Positions 1 through 9,013 are shown, counted from the first letter of the stretch. The stretch is DNA of 25,371 bases from an uncultured Steroidobacter sp. (GCA_946478975.1 CAMLEO010000079.1:1-25371), one strand, 5' to 3'. The notes: generated by a model not told the origin, from the letters alone. Program-made: numbers and translations.

Positions 1-1
1 C

Positions 2-130
2 AAAGCCTCCAACGAGGTGGGCCCCGACCTGCAGGTGCAAAAGAAATATTACTTCGACCGTCCGCGACGCACCGGCGACCTGCACGGTCAGTCGCCGATG
101 CTGTGGACGGCAGCGGCGTTACTCCGATGA
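2..130 (+). CDS. C-terminal end of a probable GH105/GH88-type unsaturated uronyl hydrolase (partial)
   Basis: Only the last 42 codons are present; the gene enters from the left edge in frame 2 and stops at TGA 128-130. The tail contains a GDLHGQSPMLW segment followed by a short Ala/Leu-rich end. I associate this ending with the (alpha/alpha)6-barrel hydrolases of GH105/GH88, which remove unsaturated galacturonyl residues left by pectate or rhamnogalacturonan lyases. The stop codon overlaps the next start in an ATGA junction (127-130), so the two genes are probably translationally coupled. The family call rests on a short tail and the pectin context, so another six-hairpin hydrolase is possible. 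Catalytic residues and signal peptide lie outside the window. Confidence 0.5.
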   Translation, partial: KASNEVGPDLQVQKKYYFDRPRRTGDLHGQSPMLWTAAALLR

Positions 131-1368
131 TGAAACGAACAACATTAGCTCTTGCCATTGCCTTTCCCGTCGTAGCCTTTGCGGGCAAGGCAACTGTCGT
201 CCTCCACAATGACGGCAAACTCGCCCGGCCGGCCGAAACCGTCGTCATTCCCTTCGCGGACGTGAAAAAGGCGCTGCCCGACGTTGCCTTCGATCAAGTC
301 ATCGTGCGCGATGACAAGGGCGCCGTCATTCCATCGCAGGTCACGGCGACGAAACACATTCATAAGGGCCCGGCCGAATATGATGACCTGATTTTTCAGG
401 TCGACTTTGCCGCCGGCAACGCTCGCGAGGTCGTGACCATCGAAACATCGGCGACACCTCAGCCGCCGTTCCCGAGCAAGGTGTACGCCCGCTACGTTCC
501 GGAACGCTACGACGACTTCGCCTGGGAAAACGATCTAACCGCTCATCGTGCGTACGGCCAGGCATTGACGCTGCCGAGCGCCACCAAAGATCAAATGACC
601 AGCAGCGGCCTGGATCTATGGACCAAGAAGGTCCCGTACCTGGTCGCGGATCGCTGGTATCGCAAAGGTCACGACGGCCTGCACTCGGACACCGGCGAAG
701 GTTTGGATTTTTATGAAGTCGGCCGCAATCGCGGCGTGGGCGGCACCGGCGTGTGGGATGGCCACCAGCTGTTCGTCTCCGGCAACTGGCAGCAACATCA
801 CGTCTACGCCAACGGCCCGGTGCGCGCGATCTTCGATCTCACTTACGAACCCTGGGATGCGGGCAATGGCGTCAAGGTCAGCGAGACCAAACGTTTCATC
901 GTCGACGCCGGCCAGCAGCTCGATGAAGTGCACAGCACCTTCGACTTCACTCCTCCGCCCGGCTCCGACGGCACGATTACAGTGGCGATCGGCCTGACCG
1001 AACATCCCAGCGCCGCCGATGTTCAAGCCAAGCGTGACGAGCGCGGACGATTTCTCTCATTGTGGGAAACGTATAAGGACCATCCCTCGCACGGAAATCT
1101 CGGCACCGCCGTGCTGCTCGCGCCGGATGCGAAATTCGCCGGCTTTGCTCGCACCACGCCGCCCGCCAAAGGCCGGCCCGACAGCTTGTTGCTGGTGAAG
1201 GTCAAACCGGGCGAGACGGTTCGTTACTTTGCGGGTGGCGCGTGGCAGCCAGCGGGCAAGATCACGAGCGCCGAGCAATGGAACGCCTATCTGACTGCGA
1301 AGGCGGCGCGGCTGGCCGCGCCGATTCGTGTTGAGATCAATGCGACGGCTGCTCCATCAGCACGGTGA
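127..1368 (+). CDS. DUF4861 family secreted protein of the pectin cluster
   Basis: The product is 413 residues with a Sec signal (MMKRTT, then a hydrophobic stretch ending near AFA-G). The segment RYVPERYDDFAWEND near residue 120, and a later GEGLDFYEVGRNRGVGG-type stretch near residue 200, are what I recognise as DUF4861. This family is often found beside rhamnogalacturonan and pectin enzymes, and I know of no firmly assigned reaction. I chose ATG 127 because it overlaps the upstream stop (ATGA) and puts the signal peptide at the N-terminus. A GTG at 103 is in frame but would add eight non-signal residues. The 3' end overlaps the convergent GH106 gene by 32 bases. A periplasmic carbohydrate-active role is inference from context. 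Confidence 0.8.
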   Translation: MMKRTTLALAIAFPVVAFAGKATVVLHNDGKLARPAETVVIPFADVKKALPDVAFDQVIVRDDKGAVIPSQVTATKHIHKGPAEYDDLIFQVDFAAGNAREVVTIETSATPQPPFPSKVYARYVPERYDDFAWENDLTAHRAYGQALTLPSATKDQMTSSGLDLWTKKVPYLVADRWYRKGHDGLHSDTGEGLDFYEVGRNRGVGGTGVWDGHQLFVSGNWQQHHVYANGPVRAIFDLTYEPWDAGNGVKVSETKRFIVDAGQQLDEVHSTFDFTPPPGSDGTITVAIGLTEHPSAADVQAKRDERGRFLSLWETYKDHPSHGNLGTAVLLAPDAKFAGFARTTPPAKGRPDSLLLVKVKPGETVRYFAGGAWQPAGKITSAEQWNAYLTAKAARLAAPIRVEINATAAPSAR

Positions 1369-4036
1369 TCGGGCTCGTGCCGATCAGGCCGGCCGGCAAC
1401 GGCTGCAGGTTCTCCATGTCCTGCGGCTGGAACCGCTCGCCGTAGCGAAGATTGAGCAATCGATAATCCGGCGCGGCGCGCCCGGCGAGTGTGTTGATGG
1501 CGAGATTGCCGACGCGCACTTCCAATTCGTTCGCGCCTGCTTTGAGCTGCTGAGTGATCTCGACTTCATACGGCGGCGTCCACACCGAGCCCACGCGTTG
1601 GCCGTTCACAAATATTTCTGCCGCTTCTCGCACGGGGCTTTCCAGCCACGCGCGACTGCCCCGCTGCTTGTCATTGAACGGCACCGGCGTGCCTGCGCCG
1701 AAGTTCAGGAAATAACGGGCGCCGACCGATCTGATGTCGACACTGCGTTTGTAACTGGCGACGCCGGAGTAATAGCGAGTCGCCGGATCTTCGGTCCAGG
1801 ACGCCAGCGTCTTCAGCGAACGCTGCACATGCAATGGCGCGAACTCGACCTGCCAGTCGTTGGAGACATCGGCGACGGCAGCTCTCGTGGTCTCAGTGGG
1901 CGCCGACACACCAGTTGCGGGCGCGCCGAACACCACAATGACAGATTCGTACGGCGCGAGATTCAGCTCGATCTCATCGCCGCTGATTGCATTCAGGACG
2001 CCGGTGACCGGATTCCACAGCTGCGCCGGCTTACCTGCCGCATCTCGAAAGCGCGCACGAGTGTTGAGGTCTTTGTTGGTCGTGTTGGCGAGAAAATAAA
2101 CATCGCCCTGATCCAGCCGGCGGTGAATGAAGCCGATGGCCGATCGATTGCTTTCGAGTTGCAGATCCGGTTCGAGGACCTTGCGCAGCTGTTCGCCAAC
2201 GGCGTTCTCCGCAACCACGCGCGCACGACTGGATGGGCGAAAGATCTTCTGCGTCAGCGCATGCACCTGCTCCGCTTGCGCCGCCGAGTTGCGATAGCCG
2301 GCGCCCAGAGACGGCGCCTTATCGATCGCGATCACCGCTCCACCGCGGCGTGCGAACTGCTCTACCTTTTTATAGCCCGACGGGTCGATCCGTGTGACCT
2401 TGGGCAGCAACACCGCGCGATAGCGACCCTGCAGCTTGTCGAGCGAGGCGGCGTCGATGTAATCGAAACCGTAACCCGCGTCGAGCAGCTGCGCCGTCAA
2501 CGCGGGTGTCACATAGTTCTGCATTTCATCGCTGACCGTGGCTCGACCAGGCTTCGTCGCGGCCCACGCATCGTTGGTCGGCAACAAAATCGCAACGTCA
2601 TTGGCCGGGCGGCCCTGGCGCAGCACGTAGCTCACTCGCTGCAAATAGCGAGATATGTCGGGCATGACCAGCCACCAGGGATTTTGATCGCTGAACACCG
2701 CCGCGGCGTACAAACTCCAGCCCGGCTCGGCGACCCCGGGCGGCGTGTACGGCCAGCCGTGACCGATGAGCTGGTTGATTCCTTGCAGAAACAGAATGTC
2801 CGCCTCGGCTTTCATGTCGAGCGGCGTGGCACGGAACGAAGGCGAGTGCAGCCACGTCCACGCTTCGGCGGAAGTCACATTGCGATCGAACAGATGACTC
2901 GCCGAGGTCGCCCAGCGCGTCGTCGTGAAGGCACGCCAGTTGTTGCCCTCGCCTTCGGGCAATCCCACCAATGCGTTACTCGACAAGGTGACCGGCGGGA
3001 AGCCGTAGGTCTGGGAACGGAACTGCGTGCGATGAGACTGCGCCCAGGCATTGGCGGGCTTGAGATAACGATCGTCGATCAGCTCCGACAACGTCTGGCC
3101 CCAGTCGTGGCGAATGTTTGCAGCCTCCGGGCCGGTTTCCAGAAACAACGACGGCAGCAGCGGCAACAAGTCGTAACCGCGCCGGCGTTGGAATTCCTGC
3201 AGCAAGTCGTCAGTCCAGTCCGCTCGATACACTTCGAGGCTGTCGCTGAACACCGCAGTCGGCGGTCGGTCGCCGAACGCTTGCAGCAGCCGCTCGCCGA
3301 CCACGCTCAAATGGTGATCGACGGCCGCACTGCTCATGTGATCCAAAACGAAACCTTCGCCGCCGAGTCCCGGACGTTTCACTTGCTGCCCGGTCCGCGT
3401 CTGGAGGAAGAACAGCACGGTCCGCTCGCCCTTGGCTCCCTCGACTTGCACTCTCGGCGCGCTCGTCAGCGGCAAGGGTTTGAGCGTGGCAAGTTGAAAA
3501 CTTTCCGGGGCGCCGGCAGCGATGAACATGCCGAGCAGCTTTTCTCCCGGGCCGACGCGCGGCGCGGGAACGGATGTTTCCAGCGCGGCGAGCGGCGTTT
3601 TGTACATGACGATCTCGGAGGCCGCCTCGGTGACTGGCACGTGCGGACCGCCGAAGGGCCAGCCGCTGCCGAGCGTGACATCGACACGCAAACCTTGCTC
3701 GACACCTTCTTTGGCCGCGAAACGCAAGGCGTCGATGAACTCATCCGACAGATAAGTCAGGTTGCGCAGCCCGATGCTGGGATCGTCAAGCGACAGCGGA
3801 TACACCGGCTGAATCTCGAAACCGCCGAACCCGCCGGCTCTCATCGCGGCGATTTCTCGTTTCAATTCCGGCTCCGCGACCGCCGGCCCGAACCACCACC
3901 AGCGCATCATCGCTCGTGCATCATCGGGCGGCGTGACGAACCCTGCTCGCACCTGCTCGACGGTCTGCGCCGTGCAAAGCAGCGGCTGCATGAGCAGCGT
4001 GAAAACAACCCAACGTCGCGCGCGCGTAGTAAACAT
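1337..4036 (-). CDS. GH106-type alpha-L-rhamnosidase, secreted
   Basis: This is an 899-residue protein with a Sec signal (residues 1 to about 24, ending CTAQ). Right after it comes MMRWWWFGP (residues 43-51) and an AMRAGGFGGFEI segment, the usual opening of GH106 enzymes. Further in are SLEVYRADWTDDLL, RRRGYDLLPLLPSLF, TWLHSPSFRATPLDMKAEAD and a GINQLIGHGWPY stretch, consistent with the catalytic barrel. The end is a jelly-roll-like domain with EIFVNGQRVGSVWTPPYEVE and a terminal PAGLIG motif. GH106 members release alpha-L-rhamnose from rhamnogalacturonans. The open frame runs upstream to 4273, but ATG 4036 is chosen because it starts the signal peptide. The gene is divergent from the PL22-like fusion and overlaps the DUF4861 gene at its 3' end. 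Confidence 0.82.
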   Translation of the reverse strand: MFTTRARRWVVFTLLMQPLLCTAQTVEQVRAGFVTPPDDARAMMRWWWFGPAVAEPELKREIAAMRAGGFGGFEIQPVYPLSLDDPSIGLRNLTYLSDEFIDALRFAAKEGVEQGLRVDVTLGSGWPFGGPHVPVTEAASEIVMYKTPLAALETSVPAPRVGPGEKLLGMFIAAGAPESFQLATLKPLPLTSAPRVQVEGAKGERTVLFFLQTRTGQQVKRPGLGGEGFVLDHMSSAAVDHHLSVVGERLLQAFGDRPPTAVFSDSLEVYRADWTDDLLQEFQRRRGYDLLPLLPSLFLETGPEAANIRHDWGQTLSELIDDRYLKPANAWAQSHRTQFRSQTYGFPPVTLSSNALVGLPEGEGNNWRAFTTTRWATSASHLFDRNVTSAEAWTWLHSPSFRATPLDMKAEADILFLQGINQLIGHGWPYTPPGVAEPGWSLYAAAVFSDQNPWWLVMPDISRYLQRVSYVLRQGRPANDVAILLPTNDAWAATKPGRATVSDEMQNYVTPALTAQLLDAGYGFDYIDAASLDKLQGRYRAVLLPKVTRIDPSGYKKVEQFARRGGAVIAIDKAPSLGAGYRNSAAQAEQVHALTQKIFRPSSRARVVAENAVGEQLRKVLEPDLQLESNRSAIGFIHRRLDQGDVYFLANTTNKDLNTRARFRDAAGKPAQLWNPVTGVLNAISGDEIELNLAPYESVIVVFGAPATGVSAPTETTRAAVADVSNDWQVEFAPLHVQRSLKTLASWTEDPATRYYSGVASYKRSVDIRSVGARYFLNFGAGTPVPFNDKQRGSRAWLESPVREAAEIFVNGQRVGSVWTPPYEVEITQQLKAGANELEVRVGNLAINTLAGRAAPDYRLLNLRYGERFQPQDMENLQPLPAGLIGTSPITVLMEQPSH

Positions 4037-4121
4037 TTCCGGGCCTGGTTTCGTCCTTCGACGCGGCCATCCTATTTTGTCTGTCTCGACAGCGTCAACG
4101 TGACAACGATGGAGGTCGCCG
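4037..4121. promoter_or_regulatory. Divergent intergenic region with a small inverted repeat
   Basis: These 85 bases separate the divergent GH106 and PL22-like fusion starts, so promoters for both are likely here. An inverted repeat CTGTC-TC-GACAG lies at 4081-4092 and could be an operator half-site pair. A clear GGAGGT ribosome binding site (4111-4116) sits five bases before ATG 4122. I could not pick a convincing -35/-10 pair. Confidence 0.35.
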
Positions 4122-7100
4122 ATGCGACTTAGTTTCCGTGCGGCATTTGGATTGCTGCCGCTACTGCTTGCGAGCATCTCGCGAGCTGCGTCTGCCCAGG
4201 CTGAGCCGCCGACCGATTGGATCGATCCGGACACCGGCCATCGCGTGGTGCGCCTGTCGACGGAGCCCGGCACCGCGAGCCTGTATTTTCATCAAAACAG
4301 CTATTCGCCCGACGGCAAGAAGCTGGTCGTGACCACGCCGGATGGCATTTCCACCATCGATCTCACCACGCGCAAGATCACGCAGGTTGCTAAAGGCAAC
4401 GTGCGCATCATGGTCACTGGCCGGAAGAGCGGCAACGTCTACTACACGCGCCCCGACGAGAAAGACAGCGCAGCGCGCTGGGTTTACGCGACGCATCTGG
4501 ACACATTGAAAACGCGCAAGATCGCAAAGATCCCGCGCGGCAGCCTGACGGCAGTGAATGCCGACGAAACATTGCTGCTCGGCTCCTGGGTCAATGGCGA
4601 TGAGATCCAGGTCGGCGATCCACCAAAAGCGCCGCAAGTCGGTCCCGATGGCAAGCCGATCACCTATCACCAAGCGCGTGGCGCGCGCATCCGGCAAGTG
4701 TTCGAGCAGCGACTGGAGCGCACCATCTTCACGGTCAACATCGCGAGCGGCGAGATCAAGAACGTTCACACGTCGCGCGACTGGCTCAATCATCTGCAGT
4801 TCTCGCCCACCGATCCGACGCTGATCATGTTTTGCCATGAAGGGCCGTGGCACGAAGTCGACCGCATCTGGACCATTCGCACCGATGGCTCGCAGCTCAC
4901 CAAGATCCATGAGCGCACCATGCACATGGAAATCGCCGGCCACGAGTTCTTCTCGCCCGACGGCAAGACGATCTGGTACGACCTGCAGACTCCGCGCAGC
5001 GAAGTGTTCTGGGTCGCCGGTTACAACCTGGAGACCCATGAGCGCACCTGGTACAACCTGGCGCGCGATGAATGGTCGGTGCATTTCAACGTCAACGACG
5101 ACGGCTCGCTGTTCGCCGGTGACGGCGGCGACGAAGTGCAGGTCGCCGAGGCCAAGGACGGCAAATGGATTTATCTGTTCCGTCCGCAGCTGGCCGAGAA
5201 TCTTGCGACCGGCCCGGTGTCGAAGCAGAACCTGATTCACGCCGGCCATTTCGAGGCCGAGAAGCTGGTGAACCTGAAGTCGCACGACTACCGGCTGGAA
5301 CCGAATGTCACGTTCACGCCGGACCAGAAGTGGGTGGTGTTCCGCTCCAATATGCATGGCCCGACGCATGTGTATGCCGTCGAGGTCGCGAAGGCGGCTA
5401 TCGATCGACAGGCACTCGCGCAACGTCACAATCCGGTGCTGACCAAGATCGATCCGGCCGCGCCGCTGATGGTCGGCAATGGCAACATCGCGTTCACCGC
5501 CGATATCACCGGGCTGCAGACGTTCCAGGATCAATACTCGCCGCGCGTGCCGCTCATGACCCAAGCGCAATGGGCCTGGCACAGCTTTCCGAATCCACGA
5601 GGCTTCACGGAAGCGGACGGCATGACGCAGATCGACGTGCGCGGCAAGAAATATCCGTTCGCCTACTACTCGGATTGGAAGGACGCGACGAAGCCGGCGA
5701 TCGCGTGGCTGCGCGAGAATCCGCACCGATTCTCGCTTGGACGCTTGTCGCTGTATCTCACATCCAAGGATGGCACGCCCGCGGCATTCTCCGCTCTCAC
5801 CAACACGCGTCAGAGCCTGGACCTGTGGAGCGGCGCGCTGACCAGCAACTTCTCGTTCGAAGGCCAGGCGGTGCAAGTCGAGACACGCGTGCATCCGACC
5901 CTGGACATGGTGATGGTCGAGCTCACGTCACCGCTGCTCGCGACTGGCCGGCTCGGAGTGGACCTGAAGTTTCCCGGCGTGTCGGCGCAGCTCAATCCCG
6001 ATCCGGCCGACTGGAAGCATCCGGACAATCATCAAACGATCGAGCGCGCGCGTGATGCGCATCAGCTGAAGCTCGATCGCGTTCTCGACGACACCCGCTA
6101 TTACGTGAGTGCGCTCGCGGACAAGAATGTTCGGTTCTCGCCCGCCGGTCCGCATAGTTATCGCATCCTGCCCTCCGGCAAGCCCAACAGCCTCACGTTG
6201 ATGGTGATGTTTGCTCCGGAAGCGATTCGCACTGCCCTGCCCGCTGCAGCTGCGGCGAGGAACGACGTGACAGCGCATTGGAAGGACTATTGGTCCAAAG
6301 GCGCAGCCGTCGATTTCACCGGCAGCACCGATCCGCGCGCGGCCGAGCTCGAACGCCGGGTCGTGTTGTCACAATACCTGATGGCGTTGAACGGCGCCGG
6401 CGCGCTGCCGCCGCAGGAAGAAGGCCTGTTCTCGAACAGCTGGAACGGCAAGTTCCACATGGAAATGCATCCCTGGCACTCGGCGCACTTCGCGCCGTGG
6501 GGACGACCGGAACTGCTCGAACGCAGCATGGGCTGGTACCTCGCACATCTGCCTGACGCGAAGAAACTCGCTGCCGAACACGACGTGCGCGGCGCGTGGT
6601 GGCCAAAGATGGTCGGCCCTGAAGGTCGCAACAGCCCGAGCAAGGTGTCGCCGTTCATCATGTGGCAACAGCCGCATCCGATTTATCTTGCCGAGCTGCT
6701 GTACCGCTCGGCTCCCTCCCAAGAGACGCTCAACAAATATCGCGAACTGGTGTTCGAAACGGCCGAGCTGCTGGCGTCGTTTCCTCACCTGGACGCGCAA
6801 CGCGATCAATATGTGCTTGGTCCGCCGGTGATCCCAGCGCAGGAAGTGTTCCCGCCGCTGACCACCTTCAATCCCACGTTCGAGCTGGAATATTTCCGCT
6901 TTGGCCTCATGACCGCCCAGCAATGGCGTGAACGACTCGGCCTGTCGCGTAACGCCGATTGGGACCGCGTGCTCGCAAAGCTGTCGCCGCTGCCGATGAA
7001 GGACGGTTTGTACCTGGCAACCGAATCGTTTCCACAACTGTGGGATCAGGCTCGCACGCCGACCTGCTCCAACGGCCACACCGCGCCCGAATGTTTCAAT

Positions 7101-7583
7101 CGCGATCACCCGTCGTTTCTCGGCGCCTTCGGCTTGCTGCCGGGGCCCAGCGTCGATCCGCCCACGATGAAAAAGACATTGAGCGCGGTCGAGGATTTCT
7201 GGGACCTGCGTCAAACCTGGGGCTGGGACTATCCGCTGATCGCCATGACCGCCGCGCGTTTGAACGATCCGGAGGCGGCGGTGAGGTTTCTGATGTACGA
7301 CGGCAAGAACAATCAATACGGAGTCACAGGCATGACACCGCGAGTGCATCTTGCCGAGCACGCGGACAGCTTCGTGCCCACGGCCAACGATGCCGCCAAG
7401 CCGGCCGGACCCGACGGCCCGGGCTATACGCGCGTGGCTGAAACATACTTTCCCTCCAACGGCGGATTGCTGCTCGCAATCGCGATGATGGCCGGCGGCT
7501 GGGACGGTTCAACCGGTCACGCACCCGGATTCCCCAAGGAAGGCTGGGTGGTGCGGGCGGAAGGTTTCCATCCTCTGCCATGA
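4122..7583 (+). CDS. Fusion of a PL22-like oligogalacturonate lyase domain and a six-hairpin glycosidase domain
   Basis: The 1153-residue protein has a Sec signal (residues 1 to about 26, ending SAQ). Residues about 30-425 resemble PL22 oligogalacturonate lyases: DWIDPDTGHRVVRLS at the start, repeated SPDGK-type beta-propeller strands, HEFFSPDGKTIWYD (His274), VHFNVNDDGSLFAGDGGD (His321) and FTPDQKWVVFRSN near the end. From about residue 427 a second domain begins (VGNGNIAFTADITGLQTF). It has an (alpha/alpha)6-barrel glycosidase look, with NSWNGKFHMEMHPWH around residue 775; Glu781 is a candidate catalytic residue. The frame is uninterrupted, so the fusion is not an obvious sequencing artefact. 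The PL22 part lacks the usual HPHP-like metal motif and reads EPN at residues 393-395, so lyase activity is uncertain. It is the first gene of an operon with GH28 and PL1, with a GGAGGT site upstream. Confidence 0.75.
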   Translation: MRLSFRAAFGLLPLLLASISRAASAQAEPPTDWIDPDTGHRVVRLSTEPGTASLYFHQNSYSPDGKKLVVTTPDGISTIDLTTRKITQVAKGNVRIMVTGRKSGNVYYTRPDEKDSAARWVYATHLDTLKTRKIAKIPRGSLTAVNADETLLLGSWVNGDEIQVGDPPKAPQVGPDGKPITYHQARGARIRQVFEQRLERTIFTVNIASGEIKNVHTSRDWLNHLQFSPTDPTLIMFCHEGPWHEVDRIWTIRTDGSQLTKIHERTMHMEIAGHEFFSPDGKTIWYDLQTPRSEVFWVAGYNLETHERTWYNLARDEWSVHFNVNDDGSLFAGDGGDEVQVAEAKDGKWIYLFRPQLAENLATGPVSKQNLIHAGHFEAEKLVNLKSHDYRLEPNVTFTPDQKWVVFRSNMHGPTHVYAVEVAKAAIDRQALAQRHNPVLTKIDPAAPLMVGNGNIAFTADITGLQTFQDQYSPRVPLMTQAQWAWHSFPNPRGFTEADGMTQIDVRGKKYPFAYYSDWKDATKPAIAWLRENPHRFSLGRLSLYLTSKDGTPAAFSALTNTRQSLDLWSGALTSNFSFEGQAVQVETRVHPTLDMVMVELTSPLLATGRLGVDLKFPGVSAQLNPDPADWKHPDNHQTIERARDAHQLKLDRVLDDTRYYVSALADKNVRFSPAGPHSYRILPSGKPNSLTLMVMFAPEAIRTALPAAAAARNDVTAHWKDYWSKGAAVDFTGSTDPRAAELERRVVLSQYLMALNGAGALPPQEEGLFSNSWNGKFHMEMHPWHSAHFAPWGRPELLERSMGWYLAHLPDAKKLAAEHDVRGAWWPKMVGPEGRNSPSKVSPFIMWQQPHPIYLAELLYRSAPSQETLNKYRELVFETAELLASFPHLDAQRDQYVLGPPVIPAQEVFPPLTTFNPTFELEYFRFGLMTAQQWRERLGLSRNADWDRVLAKLSPLPMKDGLYLATESFPQLWDQARTPTCSNGHTAPECFNRDHPSFLGAFGLLPGPSVDPPTMKKTLSAVEDFWDLRQTWGWDYPLIAMTAARLNDPEAAVRFLMYDGKNNQYGVTGMTPRVHLAEHADSFVPTANDAAKPAGPDGPGYTRVAETYFPSNGGLLLAIAMMAGGWDGSTGHAPGFPKEGWVVRAEGFHPLP

Positions 7584-7595
7584 GGAACTCTCTTC

Positions 7596-7599
7596 GGAG
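7596..7599 (+). promoter_or_regulatory. Ribosome binding site deciding the GH28 start
   Basis: GGAG sits seven bases before ATG 7607. It favours that start over the in-frame ATG at 7580, which overlaps the upstream stop but would add nine residues before the Tat signal. Confidence 0.55.
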
Positions 7600-7606
7600 C
7601 ATTCAA

Positions 7607-9013
7607 ATGTGGATACAACGTCGATCGTTACTGCAGGCACTTGCCGCCACACCTGTCGTGGCAGCGATCGTGCCCACCGACAGCCGCGCCGCGAGCGTAG
7701 CGCCGAAGCAGGCCAATACTTATCAAGTGAAGGACTTCGGTGCCAAGGGCGACGGCAAGACGCTCGATACGCAAGCCATTCAAGCTGCCATCGATGCTGC
7801 CGCCAAGACTCAAGGCACAGTGATTTTCGATGGCGGCGTGTACTTGAGCGGCTCGTTGTTTCTCAAGAACGGCGTCACTTTCCGAGTCGATCAAGGCGTG
7901 CGCCTGCAGGGTTCGCAAAACATCGACGATTATCCGATGCTGCCGACTCGTATCGCGGGCGTCGAGATGACCTGGCCCGCGGCGCTGGTCAACGTCTACA
8001 AGGAACAAAACGTCCGGCTCACCGGCGACGGCATCATCGACGGCAATGGCAAAGTGTTCTGGGACAGCTACTGGAACCTGCGCCGCCAGTACGATCCCAA
8101 GGGCATTCGCTGGGCGGCGGACTATGACTGCCGCCGGCCGCGACTGATTCAATTCTTCGAAGCCCAGAATGTGCGGCTCGAAAACCTGTCGCTGTATCGG
8201 GCCGGCTTCTGGACCGTGCACATTTGTTATTCGCAGGATGTGACGGTTTCGGGCGTCATCATTCGTAACAACGAAGGCGGCCGCGGCCCGAGCACCGACG
8301 GCATCGACATCGACTCCTCCCGCAAGGTGCTGGTCGAGAAAGCGGATATCACCTGCAACGACGACGCGCTGTGCATGAAAGCGGGCCGCGATTCCGACGG
8401 CTTGCGGGTATCGCGCCCGACCGAAGACGTCGTGATCCGAGATTGCATCGTGCGCGATGCCGCCGCAGGCGTGACGTTCGGCAGCGAAACATCGGGCGGC
8501 TTCAGGAACGTGAGAGTCTCCAACCTCAAGGTGTATCACCCAACGCCGATCGGCATTCTGTTCAAGTCGGCGCAGACGCGCGGCGGCACCATTTCTGGCA
8601 TCGAGATCTCGGACGTCTTCATGCAGGACGTCGCGATCGTGATGCGCGTGAACTTGAATTGGTACCCGGCGTACAGCTACGCCAAGATCCCGGACAGCAT
8701 CAAACAATATCCCGACTACTGGAAAACGCTCTCGACGCCGGTGCCCAAGGAGCGCGGCATTCCGCAGCTGAGCGACGTGTATGTGCACGACATTCAGGCG
8801 GTCGGCGCCAAGACGGCGTTCGAGATCTCGGCGTATCCGGAAAAGCCGCTGAAGAACTTTCGTTTCGAACGGCTGCACCTGGATGCCTGGTCCGCCGGCA
8901 GCATCGCCAACGCCGACAACTTCACCTTCCAGGATCTCACGATCCTGTCGCTCGACGGCAAGCCGGTCGAGATCACGCAATCGGCCCATGTTCGAGGATT
9001 CGATGAACCATAA
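7607..9013 (+). CDS. GH28 polygalacturonase-type glycoside hydrolase, Tat-exported
   Basis: The 468-residue product starts with a twin-arginine signal (QRRSLLQ at residues 4-10, then a hydrophobic stretch and an SRA cleavage region near residue 28). The mature part opens with YQVKDFGAKGDGKTLDTQAI, the normal start of a GH28 right-handed beta-helix. Catalytic motifs are present in bacterial form: STDGIDID (Asp231, residues 229-236), NDD (Asp252, Asp253), GSETSGG (292-298) and a FKSAQTRGG segment (319-327) matching the substrate-binding RIK region. GSE-SGG is typical of bacterial exo-acting or rhamnogalacturonan-type GH28, so it may be an exo-polygalacturonase. It lies between the PL22-like fusion and PL1, and its 3' end overlaps the PL1 start by 11 bases. 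Confidence 0.9.
   Translation: MWIQRRSLLQALAATPVVAAIVPTDSRAASVAPKQANTYQVKDFGAKGDGKTLDTQAIQAAIDAAAKTQGTVIFDGGVYLSGSLFLKNGVTFRVDQGVRLQGSQNIDDYPMLPTRIAGVEMTWPAALVNVYKEQNVRLTGDGIIDGNGKVFWDSYWNLRRQYDPKGIRWAADYDCRRPRLIQFFEAQNVRLENLSLYRAGFWTVHICYSQDVTVSGVIIRNNEGGRGPSTDGIDIDSSRKVLVEKADITCNDDALCMKAGRDSDGLRVSRPTEDVVIRDCIVRDAAAGVTFGSETSGGFRNVRVSNLKVYHPTPIGILFKSAQTRGGTISGIEISDVFMQDVAIVMRVNLNWYPAYSYAKIPDSIKQYPDYWKTLSTPVPKERGIPQLSDVYVHDIQAVGAKTAFEISAYPEKPLKNFRFERLHLDAWSAGSIANADNFTFQDLTILSLDGKPVEITQSAHVRGFDEP

Noticed and set aside
1328..4132. A very long open frame on the plus strand antisense to the GH106 gene
   Set aside because: Its translation is Arg/His-rich without any domain, and it mirrors the codon pattern of a high-GC gene on the opposite strand. 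The GH106 frame has clear family motifs.
4037..4273. N-terminal extension of GH106 upstream of ATG 4036
   Set aside because: It would bury the signal peptide, and it overlaps the start of the divergent PL22-like fusion gene.
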